Shown: positions 24,986 through 34,273, counted from the stretch's first letter. The stretch is 64,000 nucleotides of DNA from Candidatus Bathyarchaeota archaeon (GCA_026014585.1 JAOZIA010000022.1:186001-250000), one strand, 5' to 3'. Notes: generated by a model not told the origin, from the letters alone. Made by a program: numbers and translations.

Positions 24986-27900
24986 GCGTTGGCGGTGTTG
25001 GCAATCCTTTGGTTGCTATGGTTTTTGGTAGCGTTGGTGTTCCCCAATCTGACGTGATTACTGTTTCAGTTCATTTTGGTTGCTCAAAAGAAGTTAGCAG
25101 TTTTGAGGCTCTCCTGCAGAATTGGGACGGCAAATACAGTCCTAATGGAGCTCACCCGATTACGGTTGGATCTCCAGGCGGGATTGGGATTTGCCGCGAA
25201 CCCTATAACCCCAACGTTTCGCCTGTTATTAGCGTCAAAGTTGAAGGCGTTCAATACGAGAGTACACCTTTTGAGAATTATATCAGGGTAAGTGGCAGAT
25301 GTTGGGGTGAGAAGCTTTTCCGTCAAGTTGTTAACAAGACCTACCGTAACATGAAGGGCGAGGCAATTGTTAAGGACCTGCTGGATAACTATGTTGGATT
25401 AAGCCATGTTAGAGGCGCCACTGAGTTAGTTGAAAACACGGACACCACTTATACTAAGCTGGAGTATGTGGACACTCCAGTTTGGGATATTTTAAAATAT
25501 ATTGCTGAAACTTCCGATACAGCGGGTATTATCGGTTATGATTTTCGGGTTGCTCCCGATGGCAAGTTTGAGTTTTTCGCCAAGAATAGCAAGACAAACG
25601 GCGTTAGTTTGGTTGAATCTGTTGAGTCAAGCAGGTATCGCAAGGATATTTCTAGGGTACGCAATAAAATCACAGTTTACGGACTTGCTGATAAGAGTGC
25701 ACCTTTGGATAAGGATGCTTGGACTGAGAGTTTAAGTGTGGCTGACGGTGCCTGGTCATCTGCTGCGGGTTCAGTTTTTGTTGATAGTGGTAGCAAAGCA
25801 CGTGGAAACAGCAGTATTAAATGTACTGTCCAGAACAATTATTTTGGTTCTGCCATGTTTATTTTGAATTCGGGCAGAGAAGTTAACTGTAACTTGTATC
25901 CGACGTTGTCGTTCTTTTTGGCTCAGAAAGGCTTCAGTGGAAGTGTTCAGCTCATATTATTTGATTCCGATGGAAAAGGCGCTTCCAAGTATATGTCTAT
26001 AGGTGCTGACGAGAAGTGGCATCAATCATCATTAAGGGTTGGCAGTGATGCCGGTGACGAATTTGAGTCGGTGCAAGAGGGCTTTGATTGGACTCATGTA
26101 AAAATTGTTAGAATTGACTGCCACTTTAACAGCACAGGTTCGGGTACTTTTTGGGTTGATGGCTTATTCTTTGGAGGTCGTCGTTATAGTGCGGTACGTG
26201 AGGATTCAACCAGTCAATCGGATTATGGATTGCGGGAATATATTGAGGTTGATGAGGAGTTATTTAGCGATAACGAGTGCGATTTGAGGGCAAAGTCGCT
26301 TTTGGCTTACTTGAAAAGCCCTGCAGAGTACCTTACAGTTCAGAGCACGGTTATTGATTATGTGACTAACCCTGTTCTTGCAGGCGATAAAGTTTCGGTT
26401 GCTTTGCCAAATGAAGGTGTAAGCGGATTTTTCCGCGTTGAATCGGTAGAGTATAATGTTGATGCTAAAGCACAAACGCTTGAGTTAATTTTTGAGTTGG
26501 GTAAGGAGCCGCCGCAGGTTGCAGATTACCTTTATGGTCTGAGAACGTTTACGGTTAATGTTGAGAAGTTAGCTAGGACAAAGACAGGTCGGGTGGCTGG
26601 CGTGTCTGGAGGTAGCGGTGGCGGGGGCGGTGGTTATTTTGGCGGCGAATTTACTATTCCGACAGAGGCTGCGAGTTTTACTCGGCAGGGTTTGCTTGAT
26701 TTAATTTGGGGGTTTGAAAATGGTGTTTGGCAGCCTCAATTCCAGACTATTCCTCTGGGAACAAGCTATATTCGCTTCTATGACAAATTATCCCTAAATT
26801 ACGTTGACTTGGGCATAGTAACCATTAGCGAGTCAAACAATGACCCGATTTTGACGGTTAGTCAGGGGTTTGTGGTTAAGAAGGATATTTCCTGTGGCGG
26901 GTTTTTGGCTGCTAATCAGGGTATGCTTGGGTTGGGCAGCGGGATGTTTGCGCCTTATGACCAGCCGATGGTTTGGTTGATGCATAGTGAGTTAAGCCAG
27001 TTGCATAATGTTGAAAGGCGTGATTCTGCACCAAGTGATCCAGCTTACGGTCAGATGTATATAGACGATAATACGGACATTGTTTACCGTTATCTTGGTT
27101 CTTGGGTGAACCTTGGCAGTGAAGACGACTTTGGGCTTATGGATAGGCTGCATATTTACCGCAGCAATCATGCGACTCATGCAAATCTTGAATGTGAGCA
27201 CTTATACGCTACCAGTTTGGGCACGCAGGACGAGCCGATCTATTATCTAGACGTGACATACTTGTTTATTCATGCTGGTGAAGCCTACGCTATTTTGAAG
27301 GCTGGAGCAGATGAAGAGGAAACCTATGTTTATCCTGAAAACTTTGTTGGGCTTGGAACTGAGGCGCACCCGTTTGAGTGGATAAACACTAAGCGGATTT
27401 TTATTCAAGCTGGAGAAACATACTCAATTCTTAGCGGCGGCGTCTCTGAGGATTCACCTTATAACAACTATATTTTCCCTGATAGTTCAACAGGTTTGGG
27501 TTCTGCTGAGCATCCCTTTGCATGGTTAAACACGCAGTTTCTCTACATTCAAAGTGGCGCTACTTACTCGATTTTAAGCGGTGGGCAAAGTGGTTCTGCA
27601 CCTTATTACCCGTATGTTTTCCCTAATAGCCCGATGGGGCTTGGTTCGGATAATCATCCTTTTGCCTGGTTGGATGTTAATGCTTTGTATTTGTTTTCTG
27701 CTGGTGGGGCGGCTGCTACTGTGGGTTTTGACGGCTCATGGATTGTTGTCAATAAGGGTATTGTCCCTAATGCAACCAACACTTACGTGCTGGGTCATGG
27801 TGGGGCTTACTGGAATGCAGTTGTCGCTTACACGGTTTATTGTCATTCTGTTAGTCAAAGCCTTGATGCGCTCGATGACAGGCGCATAATTCAAAATTAC

Positions 27901-28143
27901 AAGACTAAGAAGGCAACTCACCCGGCAACCAACGAGGAACTTGATATCATTGATTTGGATAGTATTCCCGAAATTAAGGCTGATTCTGAGGATTTAGCTG
28001 ATTTTATTGATTTTGGGAAGGCTATGCGGTTGAGTCTTGGTGCCATTAAAATGATTGGTTCTGAGATGGATTCTTTTGATGCGCGGTTACGCAAAATTGA
28101 GGATAACATCAAAGGTCCTGGGCAGGTGAAAACTGATGGATGA
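24982..28143 (+). CDS. Multidomain tail-tip/receptor-binding fibre protein
   Basis: 1053 residues, GTG start. Residues about 1-240 and 420-520 resemble phage tail-tip hub proteins (ISVKVEGVQYESTPFENYIR; YLTVQSTVIDYVTNPVLAGD). A beta-sandwich like a carbohydrate-binding module is inserted at about 245-395. A glycine hinge (SGGSGGGGGGYFGG, near 545) leads to fibre sequence with four ~48-residue repeats (about 745-920). The C-terminus has a coiled-coil look (MDSFDARLRKIEDNIKG), after YTVYCHSVSQSLDALDDRRI, reminiscent of intramolecular chaperone junctions. It would bind the host surface and close the tail. Confidence 0.7.
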   Translation: MSVGGVGNPLVAMVFGSVGVPQSDVITVSVHFGCSKEVSSFEALLQNWDGKYSPNGAHPITVGSPGGIGICREPYNPNVSPVISVKVEGVQYESTPFENYIRVSGRCWGEKLFRQVVNKTYRNMKGEAIVKDLLDNYVGLSHVRGATELVENTDTTYTKLEYVDTPVWDILKYIAETSDTAGIIGYDFRVAPDGKFEFFAKNSKTNGVSLVESVESSRYRKDISRVRNKITVYGLADKSAPLDKDAWTESLSVADGAWSSAAGSVFVDSGSKARGNSSIKCTVQNNYFGSAMFILNSGREVNCNLYPTLSFFLAQKGFSGSVQLILFDSDGKGASKYMSIGADEKWHQSSLRVGSDAGDEFESVQEGFDWTHVKIVRIDCHFNSTGSGTFWVDGLFFGGRRYSAVREDSTSQSDYGLREYIEVDEELFSDNECDLRAKSLLAYLKSPAEYLTVQSTVIDYVTNPVLAGDKVSVALPNEGVSGFFRVESVEYNVDAKAQTLELIFELGKEPPQVADYLYGLRTFTVNVEKLARTKTGRVAGVSGGSGGGGGGYFGGEFTIPTEAASFTRQGLLDLIWGFENGVWQPQFQTIPLGTSYIRFYDKLSLNYVDLGIVTISESNNDPILTVSQGFVVKKDISCGGFLAANQGMLGLGSGMFAPYDQPMVWLMHSELSQLHNVERRDSAPSDPAYGQMYIDDNTDIVYRYLGSWVNLGSEDDFGLMDRLHIYRSNHATHANLECEHLYATSLGTQDEPIYYLDVTYLFIHAGEAYAILKAGADEEETYVYPENFVGLGTEAHPFEWINTKRIFIQAGETYSILSGGVSEDSPYNNYIFPDSSTGLGSAEHPFAWLNTQFLYIQSGATYSILSGGQSGSAPYYPYVFPNSPMGLGSDNHPFAWLDVNALYLFSAGGAAATVGFDGSWIVVNKGIVPNATNTYVLGHGGAYWNAVVAYTVYCHSVSQSLDALDDRRIIQNYKTKKATHPATNEELDIIDLDSIPEIKADSEDLADFIDFGKAMRLSLGAIKMIGSEMDSFDARLRKIEDNIKGPGQVKTDG
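27216..27790 (+). repeat. Four tandem ~144-nt repeats in the tail-fibre gene
   Basis: The encoded units share LG...HPF.W.....L.I..G..Y.IL.GG......Y....P, with anchors LGTQDEPIYYLD, LGTEAHPFEWIN, LGSAEHPFAWLN and LGSDNHPFAWLD. Period is about 48 codons. The middle copies are the most alike, which suggests recent duplication. The repeats lie in the likely receptor-binding shaft. Confidence 0.75.
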
Positions 28144-28330
28144 ACCAAAACCAAATTTGCCTCCTGAGATTGCGCAGCGGATTACTGTAATTAAGTCTCG
28201 GGTTAGCACGTTTTACCTTTCGGCTGCTGATTTGATTAGAGACTTTGATGAGGTTACCAAAATCTTGGTTGATGAAAACGTGAGGTTGCGCAAGGATAAC
28301 GAAGATTTAAAGAAAGGTAAGAAGCAATAA
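28136..28330 (+). CDS. Small helical protein downstream of the fibre
   Basis: 64 residues, overlapping the fibre gene by 8 nt. Two helices (VSTFYLSAADLIRDFDEVTK, VDENVRLRKDNEDLKKGKKQ), the second a coiled coil. It may be a tail or fibre assembly helper. Not recognised. Confidence 0.5.
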   Translation: MDEPKPNLPPEIAQRITVIKSRVSTFYLSAADLIRDFDEVTKILVDENVRLRKDNEDLKKGKKQ

Positions 28331-28385
28331 CCCCCTTTTTTGGGAATAAAAAATCAAAGTAAATAAAAATTGGAGAAGGAAAAAG

Positions 28386-28811
28386 ATGAGTAAACAACAA
28401 ATGATGAAAACTTTGGAGAACATCAAGCCAGGGGACCTTATCGCTGTTGATTGGTGTGATGCTTCAACTGGAAAGAGTAGTATGAACGGTGGAAACATTG
28501 ATGTTCCTGTTCGGAGCTGGGGCGTTTTTTTGGGCTTGATGGGTGTACGTACCAAGCAGATTGTTATGGCTCAGAATAGTTTTAAGTATTCTGATTCACT
28601 CTTTGATATGGATTATACTGCTATTCCGCTTGGTTGGGCTATTGAAGTTAAAATTCTGGTTACGGCACACATTAACCCTGACGTAGCTCGTGATATGGCA
28701 CACTGTTTTGCTATGACAGGCACTAATGGCATGGCCAGAACAACAGTTTCAGGTTCCCGGTCGCCTCGCATGTTTGTACATCGTATGCAGAGGTTGAGGT
28801 GTCATGGATAA
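28386..28811 (+). CDS. Hypothetical proviral protein
   Basis: 141 residues after GGAGAAGG. The pattern LENIKPGDLIAVDWCDASTG and VRSWGVFLGLMGVRTKQIVM suggests a small beta-barrel. C-terminus is basic. Cysteines are not spaced as a zinc site. Not recognised; shares an overlap with the next membrane protein gene, so probably part of the same late transcript. Confidence 0.5.
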   Translation: MSKQQMMKTLENIKPGDLIAVDWCDASTGKSSMNGGNIDVPVRSWGVFLGLMGVRTKQIVMAQNSFKYSDSLFDMDYTAIPLGWAIEVKILVTAHINPDVARDMAHCFAMTGTNGMARTTVSGSRSPRMFVHRMQRLRCHG

Positions 28812-29046
28812 TCTTGTTAAGCGTGCTTTGACTCGTAGGCGTCAGTTGCGCGGACGCCCAGAGGTTGAGGAACCTGATGAACGGTTAGTTCTTGGTGTTG
28901 AATTTGCCATAGGTATGACTATTTGCTTGTCTGCATTGGAAGTTGCACACATGGCTTTTTTGGGCAGTTGGAATAGCGAGATTTTCGCTGCCATCACCTG
29001 CTTGACGGGCACGATTATTGGCTTGTTTGTTGGGAAGAAAGCATGA
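28804..29046 (+). CDS. Small membrane protein (holin-like topology)
   Basis: 80 residues with a basic N-terminus and two hydrophobic segments (LGVEFAIGMTICLSALEVAH; FAAITCLTGTIIGLFVG). This N-basic, two-TM layout is seen in holins and similar viral membrane proteins. Placement between fibre and terminase genes is compatible with lysis or egress. It overlaps its neighbours at both ends. Confidence 0.5.
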   Translation: MDNLVKRALTRRRQLRGRPEVEEPDERLVLGVEFAIGMTICLSALEVAHMAFLGSWNSEIFAAITCLTGTIIGLFVGKKA

Positions 29047-29492
29047 CTAAAGGTAAGCCTTGGTCACCTGAACAGGAGAAGCAATTGAAGGACCTTGTTG
29101 ATGCTAAGGCTTCGTTAGCGGTTATTGCTAAAAAGTTGGGTAAGCCTGAGGAGGCGGTGCGCCAAAAGATGCGGCGGTTAGGTTTAGAAGTAGTTGACCG
29201 CAAAAAAATTATTTGTTCAACTACTTCTCAAAAGTTGCCTGCTGAGTTGCCAAGCGTTGAAGAGATGCTTGGAAAGTTGGTGGCTGCCGTTAATGCTTTA
29301 GAGACGCCTGGTTTGGATAAATCTGAGGTTTTGCGGTTGCGAGGTATTATCGCGGGCGTTAATTCGTATCAGGGGCTTTTGGCTGATTATTTGGATTACC
29401 GGGGGCTTGAAGCTGAGCTAATGGAGTGGAGAACTAAATATGCCGAATTTTCTAAAAAGAGCACGAGCATTTCGCCCCAAAAAACTGCTTGA
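29043..29492 (+). CDS. Terminase small subunit-like protein
   Basis: 149 residues. The N-terminal KPWSPEQEKQLKDLVDAKAS and LAVIAKKLGKPEEAVRQKMR is a Myb/SANT-like helix-turn-helix, followed by a helical region. Terminase small subunits recognise viral DNA for packaging with such domains. It overlaps the terL gene by 53 nt in another frame, strongly coupling the two. Confidence 0.65.
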   Translation: MTKGKPWSPEQEKQLKDLVDAKASLAVIAKKLGKPEEAVRQKMRRLGLEVVDRKKIICSTTSQKLPAELPSVEEMLGKLVAAVNALETPGLDKSEVLRLRGIIAGVNSYQGLLADYLDYRGLEAELMEWRTKYAEFSKKSTSISPQKTA

Positions 29493-30888
29493 GGAGCGCC
29501 GTAAACTTCGTGAGCAGGCGCTTGCAATCGAGATGGAACGGCTTAGCAAAGTTGAATCCCTAAAGACGGATCCACTGGAGTTTTTCCGTCAAGTTTTAGG
29601 TGTGGAGCCTACAGATTATCAAAAGGAGCTTATTGCGCTTTTCCAGAAAAACCAGTTTGTTGCAGCTCGTTGGAGTCGACAATCTGGCAAAAGCTTTACA
29701 ACGTCAGCTTTGTTGTTGAACTATGCTTTGGTTAATCCGAACGTGTACATCTGTGTTGTTGGTCCTTCGTGGCGCCAAACGAAGATAGTTATTAGGCGTA
29801 TTGGGGATTTTGCTCGAAGGCTACCGCCTGGCTCAAAAATTGTTGTTCAGAAAACAAAGATTACCTGTCCTAACGGTAGCATTATTGAGGCCTTCCCAAA
29901 TTCGCCTGAAACTATCAGAGGCCCTACGTTTCACTGCGTGTACATGGACGAAAGTAACTTCATCGCTAACGCTGACGAGATTTATGATGCAGTTCTGCCA
30001 ACGTTAGGCACAACCAACGGCAAGTTTATTGCAACAAGTACACCATGGAACACTGATAGCTTATTCTGGAAAATGTGCAATCATAAGGACTTTGAAGATT
30101 TCGCTCGCCATCATGTAACTTGGGAACGTGCCAAAGAGCCTAACGGTCCACTTAAGCTCAATATTCTGGAGAAAATCCGCAAGCAGTACCGTGACGATCC
30201 AGCAAGGTGGCGACGTGAATATGATGCGGAGTGGGCTGAAGATGAAGACGTTTGGCTATCACAGAACCTTATCGCCCAATGCATCGGCACAGTCAAAAGC
30301 TGTGGTGATGACCTGCAGCCGTTTAACCCTGAAGCGGAGTATGAAGGCGAGTTTTACGCTGGGTTGGATCCTGCGCAAACTAGGGATTATCATGTTTTGA
30401 GTGTGACTGAGCTTGTGGATCAGAAGCTGTATCTTAGGCACTTGAAGATTTTTCCGCATCCAACTTATGATGCTTACGTGCTTGGCTACATTAAGACGTT
30501 ACAGGACCGTTGGGGAGGCTTCCGAAAAATCCGAGTGGACATAACCAGGGACGGGCCAAGCTTCATAGCTGACATGGAAAATGCCGGTATCGAGAACGCG
30601 GAGGGCGTCGTGTTCAGTTCACCCAGAAAAAGCGAGATGGCTAGTTTGCTTAAGAAGCGTATGCAGGATAACCGTTTCTTCTATCCGCTGCTAACTTGGG
30701 AAAAACCCTACAAGGGCGATATCTGTAACGAGTTTAATGTGGAGCGGTTTGCTTTGCGTGCTGATGGCGGGTTGGCGTTTAGTCATCCACAGGGTACACA
30801 TGATGACGTGTTTTGGGCGTCTGCATTGTCGGTTTTTGCCACAACTGAGATGACGACTAATCCGGAGTTGTTTGTTGTTCCGAGGTGA
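29440..30888 (+). CDS. Terminase large subunit
   Basis: 482 residues. The ATPase domain has Walker A RWSRQSGKSFTTSALLL (about residues 77-93) and Walker B CVYMDESN (near 166), followed by the coupling motif FIATSTPWN. The C-terminal RNase H-like nuclease has FYAGLDPAQTRDYHVLSV (first Asp), KIRVDITRDG and THDDVFWASALSVF (last Asp). It packages viral DNA into the prohead with ATP and cuts it. Its place after the tail genes rather than before the portal is unusual. Confidence 0.92.
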   Translation: MPNFLKRARAFRPKKLLEERRKLREQALAIEMERLSKVESLKTDPLEFFRQVLGVEPTDYQKELIALFQKNQFVAARWSRQSGKSFTTSALLLNYALVNPNVYICVVGPSWRQTKIVIRRIGDFARRLPPGSKIVVQKTKITCPNGSIIEAFPNSPETIRGPTFHCVYMDESNFIANADEIYDAVLPTLGTTNGKFIATSTPWNTDSLFWKMCNHKDFEDFARHHVTWERAKEPNGPLKLNILEKIRKQYRDDPARWRREYDAEWAEDEDVWLSQNLIAQCIGTVKSCGDDLQPFNPEAEYEGEFYAGLDPAQTRDYHVLSVTELVDQKLYLRHLKIFPHPTYDAYVLGYIKTLQDRWGGFRKIRVDITRDGPSFIADMENAGIENAEGVVFSSPRKSEMASLLKKRMQDNRFFYPLLTWEKPYKGDICNEFNVERFALRADGGLAFSHPQGTHDDVFWASALSVFATTEMTTNPELFVVPR

Positions 30889-30992
30889 TTGTTTTGGGTG
30901 GAAAATTGTTTGACATAATAAACAGCTACCGAGATACATCAGCTTTCCAATGGCTGAATTGCACGGTAGGCTTTAGACTGCAAAAGTCTTAA
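30885..30992 (+). CDS. Possible 35-residue protein overlapping terL stop
   Basis: GTG 30885 overlaps the terL stop (GTGA) and opens 35 codons to TAA 30990-30992 (MIVLGGKLFDIINSYRDT and so on). The DNA of this short frame also holds nested inverted repeats: CTACCG (30926-30931) with CGGTAG (30964-30969) around TCAGC/GCTGA, then AGACT/AGTCT (30975-30989). It may be a micro-protein, a transcript end structure, or both. Confidence 0.35.
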   Translation: MIVLGGKLFDIINSYRDTSAFQWLNCTVGFRLQKS

Positions 30993-31019
30993 ATCCTCAA
31001 AACACAGAAATAGCAAACT

Positions 31020-31604
31020 ATGACTGATTCAATCGATAAAAATTGCGTTGCTTTGGGCGTTTTGTTTGGCGTTTTGATTAACGGAATTTTTTTATCAATC
31101 TTATCTTTTTTACATTTAGATTTTCAAGAAGGCGTATTAATCTCAACAGCAACTATGATCACCTTCATTTTAGCGATATTGGTGTTCAGAAATAAGCTTT
31201 TTACTCAAAAAGAAAAACCTGTTTCTAAACAACCTGAAATAAAAGAAGTCAAAGATAACTCTGAACTGATTGACAAAAACGCAGAGTTTCTAAAAATACA
31301 AATTTGTTCCAATAGAGCTCACACTATTCTCACAATTCAAACATCAATAACTTTTGTTGCGTTCGGCTTGGTATCCGTTTTTTACAGTATTTTTTTCCAA
31401 GGCTATTTTAGTTTTGAAATAACAAAAACGCTCTATGGACTATTTGGAATTTGCATAATTATTTTATTTGCTATAGGCTCAGTTGTTAAAATAATTAGAA
31501 CTTATCTTCAAAACATGGCTAAAATTTCAGATTTGGTTGAAGATGTTAATAATGGTAAACCTCTATCGCCTTTAAAAGAGTTAATTAAATTTAAAAATGA
31601 TTAA
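31020..31604 (+). CDS. Four-TM membrane protein of the accessory island
   Basis: 194 residues. Hydrophobic helices at about 9-28, 36-55, 100-130 and 137-160, with a charged cytoplasmic loop between pairs. A/T-rich codons unlike the virion genes. Not recognised; membrane proteins of this size act as effectors in several defence systems, but no partner domain is seen here. T-rich sequence follows. Confidence 0.55.
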   Translation: MTDSIDKNCVALGVLFGVLINGIFLSILSFLHLDFQEGVLISTATMITFILAILVFRNKLFTQKEKPVSKQPEIKEVKDNSELIDKNAEFLKIQICSNRAHTILTIQTSITFVAFGLVSVFYSIFFQGYFSFEITKTLYGLFGICIIILFAIGSVVKIIRTYLQNMAKISDLVEDVNNGKPLSPLKELIKFKND

Positions 31605-31660
31605 CTTTTTTAACATAATGAATTTTCAACATAGTTGTGGCCTGTTAGTGTTTTTCCTTT

Positions 31661-31969
31661 TTATACTTTGCAAAATTCGTAAGCGGTGACGATTTGTGTT
31701 GGGTTCCAGGGTTGCTTGGTTATTTTTTCCCATTCTTCTTTGAATTCTTGGAGGTTTTGGAATCCTTCAGCTTTTGCTTGTTCTTCTGTTATGTCGCCGA
31801 GTTTTTGTTCGTATCGTTTGTTGATTTTTATATGGTCTTTGGCTTTTTCGCTGTAGTTTTCTTGGATTGGTTGTATGCTTCCTTCGCGGTATCTTATTTT
31901 GCTGATGCGGCGGGTTTGTGTTTTTGTGCCTGCTCTGATTTTAGCTGCGAGATGGCTTCTGAATAGCAT
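31661..31969 (-). CDS. ASCH-domain protein
   Basis: 102 residues. MLFRSHLAAKIRAGTKTQTR, then QKLGDITEEQAKAEGFQNL and WNPTQIVTAYEFCKV match the ASCH fold ('K...I..G.Kt.TrR...G......Lgdit.edA..EGf..l.eF'), a PUA-like RNA- or nucleotide-binding domain often found in mobile elements. Some members cleave RNA or deacetylate modified nucleosides. A remnant of a second copy is at 34.86 kb. Confidence 0.8.
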   Translation of the reverse strand: MLFRSHLAAKIRAGTKTQTRRISKIRYREGSIQPIQENYSEKAKDHIKINKRYEQKLGDITEEQAKAEGFQNLQEFKEEWEKITKQPWNPTQIVTAYEFCKV

Positions 31970-32177
31970 GGATTTGGATTGGATTAAGTTGCTTATAACA
32001 TTTTAGAGTATGTTGTTTGTTGCCTATGGAAAAAGGCGAGCTCTGTTTGGATAACGTAATTAGAGAATACTTGTTTAAGCAAGGTGTCAATTTCCTTTTT
32101 TCAAAGCATAGTTCACCAAATGGGGAATAGGACCTGACTGTGAAGTAATATAAAATCACTACTCATAAAAAAGTGGG
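31970..32177 (+). other. Intergenic region with a possible 34-codon micro-ORF
   Basis: 208 nt between two minus-strand genes. A plus-strand frame from ATG 32026 to TAG 32130 (MEKGELCLDNVIREYLFKQG and so on) follows a TATA-like GCTTATAACA about 30 nt upstream. It may be a fragment of a lost gene. Nothing else is recognisable. Confidence 0.25.
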
Positions 32178-33146
32178 TTATGTGCATTTTTGGCAGTAAT
32201 AATGCTTGCTAATTAGTCCTTTTGATATAATGCAGTCTTTGCATATTGTTGCTCCGCATTTTTCGCATTTTTTTGTGTGCTCTTGACAAATCAGATTTTG
32301 GCATGCCGCACATATATTGGTTGGGAAATCTTCGCATGTTCCACCTAGAAATTTTGTTTTTGAGCATTTAAGTTCGTCAAGTACTAATTCGCCAGAATAG
32401 CCAAGGTAATCTCTTTTGAATGTTTTTTCAGAGTTTGGGTGCCTGTAGGTCAGGTGAAATAGTGGGACAGCAAAAACACCTGTGGATTCGAATTCTAAAA
32501 TGTCTTTTTTCTTAAAGGTGAATGTGGCTTCTCTTATGCCGGAGTCATATCCTTGGGCTGATTGGATAGTGTATTTCTTTTTTATAGCTAGATTGTTGGT
32601 TAGCCAATTAAAGACATCTTGTTGAATTTTATCGCCTGAAACCATCTGAGGGGGCGTTAGGTTTTTAATGAATTTAATCGATGGCTCATCTTCGAGAGCG
32701 TTATCATTTATGATTCTAATACATTCCCGTGGGAGATTGTCCTTGAAATCGTTCGGTGAAGGATAATAACCATTGTCTGAATAAAAAGCATGATTGATGA
32801 TGCCGTTAAGAGGATTGGTGAAAATATAGCCACGGATATCTGCTTTAACGATAGTGTTTCCTCTCTTTATCTGCTTGAATGTGTGAAATTTAAAGACTTG
32901 AAATAGGTTAAAAGCAAGCATTACATTCGTTAAACTAAAATTTTCAAGTTTTTTTGCGTCGTCTGTGTTAAAAGTTGCTTTTCCATATTTTATCCGCTGA
33001 TCTATTGCTATCTTGGTGTTGGTTTCTTTTTTTGGGGTTGTTATAACTTGGAAGTATCTTCCACAGTTGTCGCAGCAGTATTCGCTGCCTGTTTTTTTGA
33101 TTGATGGGGAGCCACAGTTTGGACAGCAAATTTCAATAACGCTCAT
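32178..33146 (-). CDS. Protein with N- and C-terminal zinc-finger motifs
   Basis: 322 residues. A zinc ribbon at the N-terminus (CCPNCGSPSIKKTG, then YCCDNCGRYF) and a cysteine-rich C-terminus (CAACQNLICQEHTKKCEKC then CKDCIISKGL and YYCQKC) resembling B-box/FYVE-type fingers enclose a ~230-residue mixed domain. Possibly a nucleic acid- or protein-binding adaptor. It is divergent from the HEPN-like gene (150-nt gap), so the two may share regulation. Family not recognised. Confidence 0.6.
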   Translation of the reverse strand: MSVIEICCPNCGSPSIKKTGSEYCCDNCGRYFQVITTPKKETNTKIAIDQRIKYGKATFNTDDAKKLENFSLTNVMLAFNLFQVFKFHTFKQIKRGNTIVKADIRGYIFTNPLNGIINHAFYSDNGYYPSPNDFKDNLPRECIRIINDNALEDEPSIKFIKNLTPPQMVSGDKIQQDVFNWLTNNLAIKKKYTIQSAQGYDSGIREATFTFKKKDILEFESTGVFAVPLFHLTYRHPNSEKTFKRDYLGYSGELVLDELKCSKTKFLGGTCEDFPTNICAACQNLICQEHTKKCEKCGATICKDCIISKGLISKHYYCQKCT

Positions 33147-33295
33147 GCGCTAAGTCCTCTATCATTAATAGGGTGTTCAATTGAAAAGGCTTTTGAATTA
33201 AACGTGAGCTGTCTCCGTTGTTGTACAAGTTGAATCACAAGTTTCTTATACAGTTAGTTGTCAGATAAAATAATCAAAGCCAAGTGATATGAAAG

Positions 33296-34045
33296 ATGGT
33301 TATTAAAGATAAATTTGAAACTGGCATATTTTGGGAGTTATACAAGGATTTAGAGCGGCAATTCGAGGATTACGTAGAATATGTTCCTTACCTAAAAGAC
33401 TCTCCAGGTGGCAATAACCCTAAAGGAAATGAGCGTGTCTACTCATTTAAGTTATTAAGTTTAATTTTGTCAATAGGTGGTTATGTAGATTCAGTTTTTA
33501 AAGAAATGGCACGTTACAAAGACTTCATAGACCCTGCATGTAAAGAAGAATGTAGAAAAATCTTGACTGAATCAAAAAAACATAAGCAGATAGGAGTGCG
33601 TACATTCATTAATACCTTCGAAAAAGAATACGCGCTTTCTCAACACTCAGTCATTTTTAAGTGCTTACCAAGTCGGGAGGAGCTATATCCATTTGCGCAT
33701 CAAAAAAATGGTCATAATATTCCTGAGTGGTGGACATTTTACAATGGGTTGAAGCATGATTTGAGTTTAAACCTAAAGAAGGCAAATTTAAGAAATGCTC
33801 GCGATGCTCTAGCAGGTGCATTTATTCTTAATGTTACTCATATCCCTTCAGTTTTTAGGCTGAACGATTCTGGAGTATTAAAATGTAAATATGATTATTC
33901 TATAAAAACGGCGGATCTAAAGAGACAAATCTGGGGGAGCAAACCAGCCGCAACTATTGAGACCACATTTTTCATTTATGATTACGAGAATAATCCTAGT
34001 TATAAATTTAAAATTAATGATAATTTTAAAAAATATTTAAAGTGA
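33296..34045 (+). CDS. HEPN-like protein (putative RNase or toxin)
   Basis: 249 residues. Mostly helical, with WWTFYNGLKHDLSLNLKKAN followed by LRNARDALAGAFILN (about 143-180). This 'YN..KH....N...A.l.n...ALa..f.L' stretch is the signature end of HEPN-superfamily domains, many of which are RNases in defence and toxin systems. The usual R-x4-6-H is seen only as a KH pair, so catalysis is uncertain. No obvious nucleotidyltransferase partner is adjacent. Confidence 0.55.
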   Translation: MVIKDKFETGIFWELYKDLERQFEDYVEYVPYLKDSPGGNNPKGNERVYSFKLLSLILSIGGYVDSVFKEMARYKDFIDPACKEECRKILTESKKHKQIGVRTFINTFEKEYALSQHSVIFKCLPSREELYPFAHQKNGHNIPEWWTFYNGLKHDLSLNLKKANLRNARDALAGAFILNVTHIPSVFRLNDSGVLKCKYDYSIKTADLKRQIWGSKPAATIETTFFIYDYENNPSYKFKINDNFKKYLK

Positions 34046-34093
34046 TTAATTTGGCTTTAGAGGAAGATGACTCATTGTTTTGTTCCTTTAGAG

Positions 34094-34273
34094 TTATGGG
34101 ATTTCTTCTTTTGAGTTGATTTCGATTTCTATTTTGATTGGTGTGATGTCAAATTTTCCTTGCAAGGTCACTTCATATCCTGAGCCTAATTCTGCTATTG
34201 CTTTTTGGATGTGGTCGTAGAATATTTTTGCTATCTTTTGTCTTTCCGGTGAAGGCGGTTTTGACGTTATCAT
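34094..34273 (-). CDS. Small hypothetical protein
   Basis: 59 residues from ATG 34273 (MITSKPPSPERQKIAKIFYD). A longer version to 34390 is unlikely because it would overlap the divergent gene, and GTTTTATACAAC near 34310-34320 on the minus strand is a good TATA box for the shorter form. One helix and a beta-rich end. Not recognised. Confidence 0.5.
   Translation of the reverse strand: MITSKPPSPERQKIAKIFYDHIQKAIAELGSGYEVTLQGKFDITPIKIEIEINSKEEIP

Noticed and set aside
30965-31000. tRNA-Cys-like anticodon arm (CTGCAAA loop and a following TTAAATCC)
   Set aside because: The loop resembles a GCA anticodon loop, but no acceptor stem or D-arm can be drawn and the stem pairs best with a 5-nt loop. 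I treat it as a simple hairpin.
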